NCBI RefSeq assembly: GCF_001700315.1
Contig: NZ_MASJ01000022.1
Coordinates: 1-44,878, forward strand
Length of the DNA stretch: 44,878 bases
Direction: 5' to 3'
From: Caryophanon tenue
GTDB lineage: Bacteria; Bacillota; Bacilli; Bacillales_A; Planococcaceae
The translations under genes and the position numbers were made by a program. Positions 29,253-40,612 of the stretch are shown piece by piece. The stretch's first letter is position 1. Every line of letters begins with the position of its first letter. The notes under the pieces were generated by a model. That model was not told the origin of the DNA. It searched no databases and saw only the letters and a program-made list of their open reading frames with translations.

Positions 29253-30119
29253 TTAAGCAAGCGGATTCCGTTCACCAACGAGACGAATTGTGTAAACCTC
29301 ATCACAGAACCCTTTTAACCCATTATAAATACGGCTCACACGTGCTTCATGTTCCACTAATCCAAAGACAGTTGGACCGCTGCCACTCATTAATACAGCA
29401 TCTGCGCCAAAACGCTTCATTTGCTCTTTAATAATGGCTACTTCTGGATGCATGTTTAATGTAACATCTTCTAAAACATTACCGATATTTTGACACATTG
29501 CCGCAAAGTCACCTGCATGAATAGCATCAATCATACCTTGTGTGTTTGGATGTGTGATGCCTGAAACGTTTAAATTGCCGTATACTTCTGCAGTAGATAC
29601 GCCAATAGATGGTTTCGCAAGTACAACCCAACAAGCAGGTGGTGCAGGTAATTCTTGAATTTTCTCGCCGCGCCCTGTCGCTAGTGCCGTACCGCCATAT
29701 ACGCAAAAGGATACGTCAGAACCAACTTTTGCTCCTAGCTCCGCTAATGTGTCTAAACTTAAATTTAAATTCCATAGCTCATTTAAGCCACGTAATGTCG
29801 CTGCCGCATCACTACTACCACCAGCCAATCCTGCTGCGATTGGAATTTCCTTTTCAATTGAAATTGATACACCTTGTGAAATACCATACGTATCCTTTAA
29901 TACTTTCGCTGCTTGATACGCTAAATTACGGTGGTCATTCGGTACGAAACGATCTGCTGATAAAATGACAATATCTTCGTCATTTCGTAACTCTAAACCG
30001 ATACGGTCTGCTAAATCGACCGTTGTCATAATCATTTCTACTTCATGATACCCATCTGGACGCTTGTGTAATACATCAAGTGTTAAGTTAATTTTCGCTG
30101 GTGCCTTTACATAAAGCAT
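29253..30119 (-). CDS. ispE: 4-diphosphocytidyl-2-C-methyl-D-erythritol kinase
   Basis: The fourth enzyme of the MEP isoprenoid pathway, phosphorylating CDP-methylerythritol. The 288-residue GHMP kinase has the N-terminal [21 protein letters not shown], the ATP-binding [14 protein letters not shown] (93-106) and the C-terminal [19 protein letters not shown] lies upstream of the ATG at 30119. sspF, the small acid-soluble spore protein gene that precedes ispE in B. subtilis, is absent. A likely promoter with extended -10 lies 65-75 bp upstream. Confidence 0.97.
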   Translation of the reverse strand: MLYVKAPAKINLTLDVLHKRPDGYHEVEMIMTTVDLADRIGLELRNDEDIVILSADRFVPNDHRNLAYQAAKVLKDTYGISQGVSISIEKEIPIAAGLAGGSSDAAATLRGLNELWNLNLSLDTLAELGAKVGSDVSFCVYGGTALATGRGEKIQELPAPPACWVVLAKPSIGVSTAEVYGNLNVSGITHPNTQGMIDAIHAGDFAAMCQNIGNVLEDVTLNMHPEVAIIKEQMKRFGADAVLMSGSGPTVFGLVEHEARVSRIYNGLKGFCDEVYTIRLVGERNPLA

Positions 30120-30183
30120 GTTTTCTTCCTCCTGCCAATAAGGAAACTACTCGATAGTGCGTTGTCCTCTATTCATGTGTTCT

Positions 30184-30192
30184 ATTTTACCA
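30184..30192 (-). promoter_or_regulatory. Extended -10 promoter candidate for ispE
   Basis: TGGTAAAAT on the minus strand is an extended -10 (TGn plus TAAAAT) located after the veg terminator. No good -35 box is seen, as is common for extended -10 promoters. Confidence 0.4.
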
Positions 30193-30250
30193 TAGAAACG
30201 TTGAATCTATCGCCAGAAAGCTAGTTGTTTTTTCCAACTATCTACAACAT

Positions 30251-30281
30251 AAAAAACACTCATGCTAAATAGCAATGAGTG
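30251..30281 (-). terminator. Intrinsic terminator after veg
   Basis: CACTCAT (30257-30263) pairs with ATGAGTG (30275-30281), with inner GC/GC pairs and one bulge. Six T follow on the minus strand. Confidence 0.8.
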
Positions 30282-30313
30282 CAATTTATGTAAATCATAT
30301 AAATCAAAACAAA

Positions 30314-30568
30314 TTACTTCGCTGCAATAATCTTTTCTTCAAAAGTGATTTCCACAGCTTCCGTTAAAATATCTGTATAGCTATACGAGACACGTTTTGT
30401 TGTGTTATCGTCTTGATCGAGTTCTACGACAAAAATCGCTCGGTACGTATCATATAATACACCTGTACACTCGACGGTTTTCTTGCGACCACCATTTGCT
30501 TTTAATTGCAAACGTTCACCCAAATGACTATCTAACGACTTTTTAATGTCAGCTAATGTTTTTGGCAT
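30314..30568 (-). CDS. veg: Veg protein (biofilm-related, DUF1021)
   Basis: Small abundant protein that in B. subtilis promotes biofilm gene expression. The 84-residue product [20 protein letters not shown] has the [11 protein letters not shown] motif and ends soon after the conserved [16 protein letters not shown]. An open frame extends 18 codons upstream, but the ATG at 30568 has GAGGTG at 9 nt and starts the family N-terminus. The gene is monocistronic with two near-consensus tandem promoters, so high constitutive expression is expected. yabG, the spore protease gene upstream in B. subtilis, is missing from the 238-bp gap to ksgA. Confidence 0.95.
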   Translation of the reverse strand: MPKTLADIKKSLDSHLGERLQLKANGGRKKTVECTGVLYDTYRAIFVVELDQDDNTTKRVSYSYTDILTEAVEITFEEKIIAAK

Positions 30569-30593
30569 TTTCGCATACACCTCACTAATACAT

Positions 30594-30622
30594 AGTATAT
30601 TACGAAAAGTTAATTTTGTCAA
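30594..30622 (-). promoter_or_regulatory. Proximal veg promoter
   Basis: On the minus strand TTGACA (30617-30622) lies 17 bp from TATACT (30594-30599). This gives 11 of 12 consensus bases. Confidence 0.9.
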
Positions 30623-30633
30623 TAAAATATAAT

Positions 30634-30662
30634 ATTATAATATTGGATGTATACGTTGTCAA
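30634..30662 (-). promoter_or_regulatory. Distal veg promoter, perfect consensus
   Basis: On the minus strand TTGACA (30657-30662) lies 17 bp from TATAAT (30634-30639), a full match to the sigma-A consensus with ideal spacing. The two promoters are exactly 40 bp apart and in tandem. Confidence 0.9.
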
Positions 30663-30744
30663 TTATTTTTGCATATATTTCAGCAGTTTTCTTCTATTCT
30701 ATCGTCAAAACGATGACGCGCATGTAAATTTTGGCTATATGTAC

Positions 30745-30790
30745 TAAAAAAGCGATCGTTACAGCCTTTATTAGGCATGCACCGACCGCT
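30745..30790 (-). terminator. Intrinsic terminator after ksgA
   Basis: Positions 30751-30766 pair with 30774-30790 with a few G-U pairs and one bulge, followed by six T on the minus strand. It ends the rnmV-ksgA transcript. Confidence 0.75.
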
Positions 30791-30806
30791 GTTCATCATA
30801 TGATTA

Positions 30807-32241
<1,435 letters not shown>

Positions 32242-32284
32242 TATGTCGTTCCTCTTTCCTCGTTCTAACTTGATGCTCTGACTT

Positions 32285-32313
32285 ATTTTACAACTGTCTT
32301 TTCGTTGTGTCCA
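32285..32313 (-). promoter_or_regulatory. Promoter of rnmV-ksgA
   Basis: On the minus strand TGGACA (32308-32313) lies 17 bp from TAAAAT (32285-32290), five of six matches in each box. It lies between the rpfB terminator and rnmV. Confidence 0.6.
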
Positions 32314-32329
32314 ATAACTATGTGCGCAT

Positions 32330-32369
32330 GAAGAAAGGCGTGTTCGGAACATGTCGTCCAAACGCGCCT
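32330..32369 (-). terminator. Intrinsic terminator after rpfB
   Basis: AGGCGTGTTCGG (32336-32347) pairs with CCAAACGCGCCT (32358-32369) through two G-U positions. TTTCTTC follows on the minus strand. Confidence 0.7.
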
Positions 32370-32399
32370 CCTTATGGCTCATTACTATGCGTCGTTTCC

Positions 32400-33608
32400 T
32401 TAATCTAATACTTTAATGCGCACAGTTTTACGCCCCCATGCATACGCTTGCTCAACATGTGGCATAAATAAGTCAATTTTATTTCCTTTAATGGCACCGC
32501 CCGTATCACCAGCAATTGCATAACCGTAACCTTCCACCCACACTTTTGAACCGAGTGGAATGACAGACGGGTCTACTGCAATAACCTTTAAATGAGGGTT
32601 AGCTTTTAAATCAATACCTGTTGCTGTCGTACCTGAACAACCGTTACAGCTTGCTGTGTACGCTGTTGCAGATACATAGAACTCGCGCCCTTCACCAGAT
32701 GCTTCGCTCGTTTCACTACGAGACACAGAAGCTAAGACGACTTTCGTTCCAACTGCAACGACTTCCGTTTTTGGTGCTTCGACAATTTTTTCAGTACGTA
32801 ATGTACGAGATACTTCTTTGCCGTTTTCTAGCACTACTTCATATGTACGCGCTACTGTTCCTTTAGAACCTTCTTGTACAATCTTTTCTTTCCCTTTTAG
32901 TAGAGTGTCATCATTTTTGGTTTCTACCGCAAAATCAATCGAGTCCTCAACTACATCGGTAACCTTTTCTACGCGAACTACTGCGATTTCTTGTCCAGGG
33001 ATAATTGTTTCCTCTAGCTTACTTTCGACACGATCGAGTTCTCCCAATTGAACTCCTTGTTGTTTTAAAAAGTTAGCGACCGTAGTCGAAGTGGACCATA
33101 CTTGTGTAGATGTTGTTCGATCTACCAGTGTTACCTGAAACGCTTTTTGAATGTCAATTTGACCGTCTTCGTCCAATTCAGCCTCTAAGCGATGTGAGAC
33201 CACATCATGCTCAGTCACTTCAATTTGTGCCTGTGCCAAAATATCTTTCACTAAGTTTTCAGTTGTCCAAACGCTTGACTTTAATCCGTCAACTGAAATA
33301 AATACTTCTCTTGCCTGTTCCCAATCAATTACCGTTCCAACGGCAATTGTGGTGTCCAGTGAGGGGTTTACGTAATCGTGTTCTGAAACTTCGATGCCTT
33401 GCTCGGCTAAAGCTTCACTCACGGTATTTGCATGTGTAGTAAATTGTGTAATATTCCCGTCGACATGTAATTCGACAGACTTCTTCGTGCCCTCATAAAG
33501 CACAAATCCTATAACCGAAACAAACAGTACAATGCTTAATAAGCTCACAACCGTTTGTTTATTCCTCAATGAACGAGAGAACAGATTTTTCATGGAATCC
33601 TTTTGCAT
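32400..33608 (-). CDS. RpfB/YabE-like cell-wall hydrolase (G5 and 3D domains)
   Basis: A secreted or membrane-anchored peptidoglycan-remodelling protein, orthologous in place and architecture to B. subtilis YabE. Its 402 residues comprise a basic N-terminus, one hydrophobic segment (about 19-38), three DUF348 repeats (about 43-210), a G5 domain (about 212-290) and a C-terminal 3D/RlpA-like domain (about 311-400). The latter contains ATAYTASCNGCSGTTATG and the aspartate motifs AGDTGG and NKIDLF. The 3D domain resembles lytic transglycosylases; activity is inferred. The start at 33608 follows AAGGAGG at 8 nt; the longer frame to 33713 would begin upstream of the promoter. The promoter is perfect consensus with an operator-like repeat array. 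Confidence 0.92.
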   Translation of the reverse strand: MQKDSMKNLFSRSLRNKQTVVSLLSIVLFVSVIGFVLYEGTKKSVELHVDGNITQFTTHANTVSEALAEQGIEVSEHDYVNPSLDTTIAVGTVIDWEQAREVFISVDGLKSSVWTTENLVKDILAQAQIEVTEHDVVSHRLEAELDEDGQIDIQKAFQVTLVDRTTSTQVWSTSTTVANFLKQQGVQLGELDRVESKLEETIIPGQEIAVVRVEKVTDVVEDSIDFAVETKNDDTLLKGKEKIVQEGSKGTVARTYEVVLENGKEVSRTLRTEKIVEAPKTEVVAVGTKVVLASVSRSETSEASGEGREFYVSATAYTASCNGCSGTTATGIDLKANPHLKVIAVDPSVIPLGSKVWVEGYGYAIAGDTGGAIKGNKIDLFMPHVEQAYAWGRKTVRIKVLD

Positions 33609-33635
33609 GAAAAACGCCTCCTTAATACTCGGTGA

Positions 33636-33664
33636 ATTATACGGGGTACTTTTCGCACTGTCAA
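33636..33664 (-). promoter_or_regulatory. Perfect-consensus promoter of the rpfB-like gene
   Basis: On the minus strand TTGACA (33659-33664) lies 17 bp from TATAAT (33636-33641), a full sigma-A match. A promoter this strong usually needs a repressor if expression is to be controlled. Confidence 0.9.
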
Positions 33665-33683
33665 CTGTCATGTATTTGACAGT
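33657..33683. promoter_or_regulatory. Operator-like ACTGTCA array over the rpfB -35 box
   Basis: ACTGTCA occurs twice head to tail (33657-33663 and 33664-33670), and the complement TGACAGT follows at 33677-33683 after a 6-bp spacer. The array covers the -35 box (33659-33664) and the bases just upstream, so a bound protein would compete with RNA polymerase. I do not recognise the motif. Confidence 0.55.
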
Positions 33684-33740
33684 CGTTAAGAACATTGCGC
33701 TAATCCGCATCAAACATAAGTAGGAGACGCTTTCTAGATT

Positions 33741-34511
33741 TTATGAAATTTTAAAAAACTTTAAGGCATTCGCCGTTGTTACACGTGCAATTTCCTCTAC
33801 TGGAAGCTCTTTTAATCGTGCAATTTCCTCAGCTACAAGGACGACATGCGCTGGCTCATTTCGCTTCCCACGATACGGGTGTGGCGTTAAATACGGTGCG
33901 TCTGTTTCAATGAGTAAATACTCTAATTCAATCTCTGTTGCGACCTCTTTTGGCTGACGCGCATTTTTAAATGTTACCGGTCCGCCAAGGCTAATCATAA
34001 AGTTCATATTGATACACTCACGCGCTGTTTCGACACTACCACTATAACTATGCATAATGCCACCTACTGCTTGTGCATCTTCTTCTTTTAAAATTTGTAC
34101 AACATCACCTGTTGCTTCACGATTATGAATAATAATCGGCAAGTCGAGCTTTTTCGCTAATTGAATCTGCTTACGGAACCAATATTGCTGCACATCTTTT
34201 GGCGACTTATCCCAATAGTAATCTAAGCCTGTCTCCCCAATTCCAACCACTTTCGGATGCTTCGCTAACTCTTCAATCCACGCTAAATAATCATCGGTAC
34301 AATCAATTGCATCTACCGGATGCCAACCGATAACCGCATAAATGAAATCATACGTCTCAATTAACTGCATCGCACGTTTAATCGTCACTTCATCAAAGCC
34401 AATCACAACCATACGCTCAACTTTTGCTGCTAGCGCACGGTCGATTACCTCTTGTAAATCTTCATCCCAATACTGGTCTGCATTCAAATGCACATGCGTA
34501 TCAATAAACAT
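33741..34511 (-). CDS. tatD: TatD-family metal-dependent hydrolase/DNase
   Basis: A TIM-barrel hydrolase of the TatD family (YabD of B. subtilis), a probable 3-prime to 5-prime DNase. With the second ATG as start it has 256 residues. The metal site is visible: H6 and H8 (DTHVHLN), the glutamate in GIGETGLDYYW, histidines in IIIHNRE and GIMHSYSG, and the aspartate in LIETDAPYL. Two ATG codons are adjacent; the one at 34511 is 7 nt from AAAGGAG and the other 4 nt, so I prefer 34511. It lies 102 bp after metS, past a terminator. Confidence 0.94.
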   Translation of the reverse strand: MFIDTHVHLNADQYWDEDLQEVIDRALAAKVERMVVIGFDEVTIKRAMQLIETYDFIYAVIGWHPVDAIDCTDDYLAWIEELAKHPKVVGIGETGLDYYWDKSPKDVQQYWFRKQIQLAKKLDLPIIIHNREATGDVVQILKEEDAQAVGGIMHSYSGSVETARECINMNFMISLGGPVTFKNARQPKEVATEIELEYLLIETDAPYLTPHPYRGKRNEPAHVVLVAEEIARLKELPVEEIARVTTANALKFFKIS

Positions 34512-34565
34512 CATTATTCTCCTTTACTTTAATAGCGTCATTTTACTATCTTAATATAACTTAAA

Positions 34566-34606
34566 ACTAACAACAGCCTGCGAAGTAATATTACTTCAGC
34601 AGGCTG
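34566..34606 (-). terminator. Hairpin terminator after metS
   Basis: CAGCCTGC (34574-34581) pairs with GCAGGCTG (34599-34606), enclosing a perfect palindrome GAAGTAAT-ATTACTTC (34582-34597). The trailing minus-strand TTGTTAG is a weak U-tract. Confidence 0.65.
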
Positions 34607-34613
34607 CGTCGAA

Positions 34614-36637
<2,024 letters not shown>

Positions 36638-36687
36638 TGAAACATTCTTTTGAAATGCACTTTTCAGCATAATTTCTCTGTCTTTTT

Positions 36688-36827
36688 TGTCGAAATTTCT
36701 TCTATTAAACATGAAAAAAATAAAGATGTACATATTTTCACCATTATTGTATGTCGAATATAACAAGCAATGTATATTAATTAGTTCGACAAAGGAAATA
36801 AATTCGACAATTAGGCATTTTGTCGAA
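36688..36827. promoter_or_regulatory. Cluster of five upstream Spo0A boxes
   Basis: TGTCGAA at 36688, 36752 and 36821 and its complement TTCGACA at 36785 and 36803 fall within 140 bp. The three at 36785, 36803 and 36821 are spaced 18 bp apart. The cluster lies upstream of both metS and abrB promoters. Confidence 0.65.
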
Positions 36828-36968
36828 TTTGTAACGCTTCAAAAAAAACTTTAATTACCAACTTTATAACTATTTTTAACATATTGTGTTAATTAATGGT
36901 CAAAAAGGGTAAATTAATATTTGTAAAGGTCAAAAAAATTGTTTACCTTTCTCATAAGTACTAAATTA

Positions 36969-36997
36969 TTGACGTTTATGGCATTAGTTGGTATGAT
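36969..36997 (+). promoter_or_regulatory. Sigma-A promoter of abrB
   Basis: TTGACG (36969-36974) lies 17 bp from TATGAT (36992-36997). The predicted start is near 37004, leaving a leader of about 70 nt. Confidence 0.8.
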
Positions 36998-37018
36998 ACT
37001 TGGTAGACAAGATTACAA

Positions 37019-37035
37019 TGTCGAATTTTGACGAA
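37019..37035 (+). promoter_or_regulatory. Tandem Spo0A operator of abrB
   Basis: TGTCGAA-TTT-TGACGAA places two 0A boxes 10 bp apart, one helical turn, just downstream of the predicted abrB start. This matches the repression site known for B. subtilis abrB. Confidence 0.8.
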
Positions 37036-37072
37036 ATGTATATTATAACATATATTAGGAGGACTACTATTT

Positions 37073-37351
37073 ATGAAATCAACAGGAATTGTACGTAAAG
37101 TGGACGAACTAGGACGTGTAGTTATTCCGATCGAATTACGCCGTACATTAGGCATCGCTGAAAAAGACGCTTTAGAAATTTATGTGGATGACGACAAAAT
37201 CATCTTAAAAAAATATATGCCTAACATGACATGTGCAGTAACTGGCGAAGTGTCTGATGATAACTTCCGCTTAGTTGGCGGTAAATTAATCCTTAGCCCA
37301 GAAGGCGCAGAACAATTAGTGAACGAAATTCAATCACACTTAAAGAAATAA
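37073..37351 (+). CDS. abrB: Transition-state regulator AbrB
   Basis: A homotetrameric DNA-binding protein that represses post-exponential genes. Of 92 residues, the N-terminal swapped-hairpin DNA-binding domain is at 1-50 (MKSTGIVRKVDELGRVVIP, RTLGI.EKDALEIYVD) and the dimerising C-terminal part follows (FRLVGGKLILSPEGAEQLV). One cysteine (Cys54) is retained as in B. subtilis. AGGAGG lies 10 nt before the ATG. It is the only recognised coding gene on the plus strand and is controlled by its own promoter with Spo0A boxes. Length and sequence favour AbrB over Abh or SpoVT. Confidence 0.96.
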   Translation: MKSTGIVRKVDELGRVVIPIELRRTLGIAEKDALEIYVDDDKIILKKYMPNMTCAVTGEVSDDNFRLVGGKLILSPEGAEQLVNEIQSHLKK

Positions 37352-37413
37352 ATTCTTATTTAAAGCGCTCTGTAACCAATTACATAGTGCTTGATATAAG
37401 CATTTAATTCGCC

Positions 37414-37466
37414 AAAAACCCCAAGTGAAATTCACGTTATTCGTGAAACAGCCACTTGGGGTTTTC
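37414..37466. terminator. Bidirectional terminator between abrB and rsmI
   Basis: A 13-bp stem AAAACCCCAAGTG (37415-37427) with CACTTGGGGTTTT (37453-37465) encloses a second hairpin TTCACG/CGTGAA. It can end abrB (plus) and rsmI (minus, stop at 37474). Confidence 0.9.
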
Positions 37467-37473
37467 TTATGAA

Positions 37474-38346
37474 TTATTGATGATAGGCATTATACACGTC
37501 GCGTTTTTGCATGCCACGTAATTTTGCTACTTCTTTAATAGCGTCTTTTGATGATTGACCAAATTCGCTCATCATATAATCGACATGCTCTTCTAATGAC
37601 AGGTCTTGCCAATACGGTGCTTCATCAAATATCTCTTCACCGTCTTGATTACCTTCTAGCACGATACAAAACTCACCACGAATTTCATTTGTATTCGCCC
37701 ATTCTACCGCTTCTTCTAACGTCCCACGTAAAAACTCCTCAAACTTCTTCGTTAATTCACGTGCCAGCACAACACGACGGTTGCCCATCACTGTATGCAT
37801 ATCTTTTAACGTATCTTTAATGCGGTGCGGTGCTTCGTAAAATAAAATCGTTTCTTCTCGACGACGTAATGTTTCAAGCGTTTCTTTACGCTCTTTTTTC
37901 GCACGCCCTAAAAAGCCATAAAAATAAAATGGCTGTGGTGTAATACCTGACGCAATAAGTGCTGTTAATGCAGCATTCGCACCTGGAATCGGTACAACCG
38001 CAAACCCTTCAGCTATCGATTTTTCGACGATATCTGCACCTGGGTCCGAAATACAAGGTAAGCCTGCATCACTTACTAATGCAACTTGTTTACCGTCACG
38101 CAGTAGCTGTAAAATCTTTTCGCCACCTACTTCGATATTATGCTCATGATAGCTTAATAGTGGTGTTGGAATATCAAAATAATTACACAGTTTTTTCGTA
38201 TTTCGTGTATCCTCTGCCGCAATCATATCAACTTCTTTTAAAATGCGTAATGCACGCATCGTCATATCTTCCAAGTTCCCAATCGGCGTTGCGACTAAAT
38301 ATAAACAACTTCCTGTTTCATGCGTACTACTTTTTTGAGATTTCAT
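37474..38346 (-). CDS. rsmI: 16S rRNA (cytidine(1402)-2'-O)-methyltransferase
   Basis: Methylates the 2-prime hydroxyl of C1402 in the decoding centre, using SAM. The 290-residue tetrapyrrole-methylase-fold protein has [13 protein letters not shown] (17-29), AAEDTRNT (43-50), [12 protein letters not shown] and [17 protein letters not shown]. The ATG follows GGGGGG at 6 nt and overlaps the end of yazA by 20 bp. It is last in the yabA-side cluster trmN6-yazA-rsmI and ends at the terminator shared with abrB. Confidence 0.96.
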   Translation of the reverse strand: MKSQKSSTHETGSCLYLVATPIGNLEDMTMRALRILKEVDMIAAEDTRNTKKLCNYFDIPTPLLSYHEHNIEVGGEKILQLLRDGKQVALVSDAGLPCISDPGADIVEKSIAEGFAVVPIPGANAALTALIASGITPQPFYFYGFLGRAKKERKETLETLRRREETILFYEAPHRIKDTLKDMHTVMGNRRVVLARELTKKFEEFLRGTLEEAVEWANTNEIRGEFCIVLEGNQDGEEIFDEAPYWQDLSLEEHVDYMMSEFGQSSKDAIKEVAKLRGMQKRDVYNAYHQ

Positions 38347-38602
38347 GTCGTTCCCCCCATATGATACGTTCTTTTTGTGAACGATTTAATTGCTTAAATG
38401 CATACTCTCGACGCATTGCTTCTTGCTTCGTATCAAATGTTTCGGTATAGACAACCTTTACGGGCAAACGAGGCTTCGTATATTTTGCCCCTTTGCCTGC
38501 ATTATGTGTTGCCGTTCGCTTCGCTAAATCATTTGTGTAACCTGCGTAAAATGTTCCATCTGCACATTGTAGTACATAAAATGTATGCTTATTGTTTTCC
38601 AT
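38327..38602 (-). CDS. yazA: GIY-YIG domain protein (YazA/UPF0213)
   Basis: A 91-residue single-domain GIY-YIG protein of the UhbA/YazA type, perhaps a small nuclease. The fold motif reads [22 protein letters not shown] (GIY becomes FYV and YIG becomes YAG), followed by [12 protein letters not shown] and the [12 protein letters not shown] segment with the catalytic-type glutamate. An upstream in-frame stretch to 38653 lies inside trmN6; I use the ATG at 38602, which has only a weak TGAG upstream but overlaps the trmN6 end by 14 bp, so coupling is likely. The substrate is unknown. Confidence 0.88.
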   Translation of the reverse strand: MENNKHTFYVLQCADGTFYAGYTNDLAKRTATHNAGKGAKYTKPRLPVKVVYTETFDTKQEAMRREYAFKQLNRSQKERIIWGERHEISKK

Positions 38603-39335
38603 ATAACAACTCAGCAATTTCTTTTGTATATTCATTGTTGTCGTCATACACATATAACGGTGGTAGCACTTTTACATCTGGCTTACCATCTTTAATGCCC
38701 TCCACTAAAATCGTATTCGCTTCCTTGCCCTGTTTCGGGTATACGAGCTGAATACGCTTTGGCTCTAGACGGTACTTGCGCATAAGTGTCACAATATCAA
38801 GCATACGACCTGGACGATGGACGAACGATGCTTTCCCACCCTGCTTTAATAAACGACTTGATGCCATAATGGCCTGCTCCAGCGTTAAATGTAACTCATG
38901 ACGGGCAATCGCATGATGCTCATTGCTATGCTTTTCCGTTAATTCATGTGCTAAAAAATACGGCGGGTTGCATGTCACAGCATCATACTTTTCGACACCA
39001 AGCATTGCGGGTGCATCATTGACATCGCCTTCAATAATTGTGATTTGTTCTGTTAATTCATTATACGCAACGCTGCGCTGTGCCATATTGGCTAAACGTG
39101 GCTGTAATTCAACCGCGGTAATGTGCGCTTTTGAGCGTGCAGATAAAAATAGCGGAATAACACCATTCCCCGCACATAAATCGACAATTTTCCCACGTGC
39201 TGATAGCGGTATACCTGCAAATTTCGCAAGTAGCACTGCATCTAATGAAAACGAAAATACGGATGGGCTTTGAATAATACGTAAATTCTCTGCCAATAAA
39301 TAATCTAAGCGTTCATCGCCTTGTAAAAACTCCAT
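38589..39335 (-). CDS. trmN6: tRNA1(Val) adenine37-N6-methyltransferase family protein
   Basis: A SAM-dependent methyltransferase (YabB of B. subtilis) of the TrmN6 family. In 248 residues there is [23 protein letters not shown], the SAM motif [10 protein letters not shown] (52-61) and the N6-adenine catalytic motif NPPYF (123-127). The ATG at 39335 has AAGGAGG 5 nt upstream; an ATG seven codons earlier lies before that site. It overlaps yazA. A strong hairpin terminator stands only 31 bp before the start, so it depends on read-through or an overlapping promoter. Confidence 0.92.
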   Translation of the reverse strand: MEFLQGDERLDYLLAENLRIIQSPSVFSFSLDAVLLAKFAGIPLSARGKIVDLCAGNGVIPLFLSARSKAHITAVELQPRLANMAQRSVAYNELTEQITIIEGDVNDAPAMLGVEKYDAVTCNPPYFLAHELTEKHSNEHHAIARHELHLTLEQAIMASSRLLKQGGKASFVHRPGRMLDIVTLMRKYRLEPKRIQLVYPKQGKEANTILVEGIKDGKPDVKVLPPLYVYDDNNEYTKEIAELLYGKQ

Positions 39336-39365
39336 AAAATCCTCCTTGCCTACCATTCGAAACGA

Positions 39366-39399
39366 CTAAAAAACTGAGACTTACAGCAGTAAGCCCCAG
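39366..39399 (-). terminator. Intrinsic terminator between yabA and trmN6
   Basis: CTGAGACTTAC (39374-39384) pairs with GTAAGCCCCAG (39389-39399) with two G-U or mismatch positions. Six T follow on the minus strand. Confidence 0.75.
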
Positions 39400-39415
39400 C
39401 CTTTCATGTCATGTA

Positions 39416-39769
39416 TTAACCATTTTGTTTGTTTAAAAACGATAAACAAAACAAGCAATCTTCACCTTTTCGTGAACTTCCAAAATGTATATGGCACACA
39501 TGGAAGCCTTCATGATAAAGTCGTGCAAGGTTATCATAGCCTTCGCCGATGTCCACAGCACTCACTTTTTTCCCCGATTGCGTCTCGCTCTGTTGTTGGT
39601 TCAGCACTTCCTCCAAGCGTTTACGCAGGTGAAGGTTTTCCGTTTGAAGTGTTTGGTGCTCCTCCATCATATGTGCAACAAATTGCTTCAATGTGGAAAA
39701 TTGCGTCTGCATCACTTCGAGCTGTTGTTCGAACTCCATAACAGTATCTAAAAAATTACGGTCCTTCAC
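39416..39769 (-). CDS. yabA: Replication initiation control protein YabA
   Basis: Limits re-initiation by binding DnaA and the sliding clamp DnaN. Of 117 residues, the first 60 form a leucine-rich coiled-coil tetramerisation helix. After a linker, the zinc-binding C-terminal domain has [20 protein letters not shown], Cys92, His95 and the C-x2-C of CLFCLSFL (Cys105, Cys108). The start is GTG at 39769 with AGGTGG six nucleotides away. It lies after ricT, as in B. subtilis. Its terminator is followed closely by trmN6. Confidence 0.95.
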   Translation of the reverse strand: MKDRNFLDTVMEFEQQLEVMQTQFSTLKQFVAHMMEEHQTLQTENLHLRKRLEEVLNQQQSETQSGKKVSAVDIGEGYDNLARLYHEGFHVCHIHFGSSRKGEDCLFCLSFLNKQNG

Positions 39770-39793
39770 TCAAGCCACCTCATTAATCTTTAT

Positions 39794-40609
39794 CTATATA
39801 AGATTTTTTTCACAATCCAAAATTTCTTGCAACGCGTATTCTACTACGCGGTCTGTCTCTTTTAATTGTACTTGAATTAAACGCTCGAGTACATTTAAAC
39901 CAATGACTTTTCCTTTTCCTTCAGGTGTACGAATAAATTCACCGACATCCGGCATGTTCGCTTTCGCTTCTTCATACTCGTCATTTTCATATTTTAAACA
40001 GCACATTAAACGGCCGCATAGCCCTGAAATCTTCGTTGGGTTTAGCGATAAGTTTTGGTCTTTTGCCATTTTAATCGACACTGGCTCAAAATCCCCTAAA
40101 AATGTCGAACAGCATAGCATACGCCCACAAGGTCCGATACCACCTAAAAGCTTTGCCTCATCACGAACCCCAATTTGTCGAAGTTCAATACGCGTACGGA
40201 ATATCGACGCTAAATCCTTCACAAGGTCACGGAAATCAACACGACCTTCTGCTGTGAAATAAAAAATAATTTTATTGCGATCAAATGTGTACTCGACATC
40301 AACAAGCTTCATTTCTAAAGAATGCTCGGCAATTTTCGTTGTTGCGACATTAAATGCCTCCTGCGACTCTGCCACATTTTCTTCGACTTGTATGCTATCT
40401 TGCTCATTCGCTGGACGCACTACTTGTTTTAACGGTAATACAACATCGTTCTCGCCTACTTGCTTCACCGGCACAACGACTTTTCCATATTCAATGCCTC
40501 GTGCTGTTTCCACAATGACATACTGACCTACAGCTAATTCAAACTCAGCTGGATCAAAATAATATATTTTACCCGCTTTTTTAAAACGGACGCCTACAAC
40601 ATTATACAA
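39794..40609 (-). CDS. ricT: RicT (YaaT), PSP1-domain regulator of RNase Y
   Basis: A component of the RicA-RicF-RicT complex, which carries Fe-S clusters and directs RNase Y processing; in B. subtilis it also affects phosphorelay and biofilm. The 271-residue protein has the PSP1 domain with the cysteine clusters CGRMLCC (Cys161, 166, 167) and CGRLMCC (Cys198, 203, 204). It starts with TTG at 40609 after AGGGG six nucleotides upstream, giving MYNVVGVRFKKAGKIYYFDP, the family N-terminus. It is 3 bp after holB. Confidence 0.95.
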   Translation of the reverse strand: MYNVVGVRFKKAGKIYYFDPAEFELAVGQYVIVETARGIEYGKVVVPVKQVGENDVVLPLKQVVRPANEQDSIQVEENVAESQEAFNVATTKIAEHSLEMKLVDVEYTFDRNKIIFYFTAEGRVDFRDLVKDLASIFRTRIELRQIGVRDEAKLLGGIGPCGRMLCCSTFLGDFEPVSIKMAKDQNLSLNPTKISGLCGRLMCCLKYENDEYEEAKANMPDVGEFIRTPEGKGKVIGLNVLERLIQVQLKETDRVVEYALQEILDCEKNLI

Positions 40610-40612
40610 AAT

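Noticed and set aside
32242-32382. Upstream extension of rnmV
   Set aside because: It passes through the rpfB terminator and the rnmV promoter; the family N-terminus starts at 32241.
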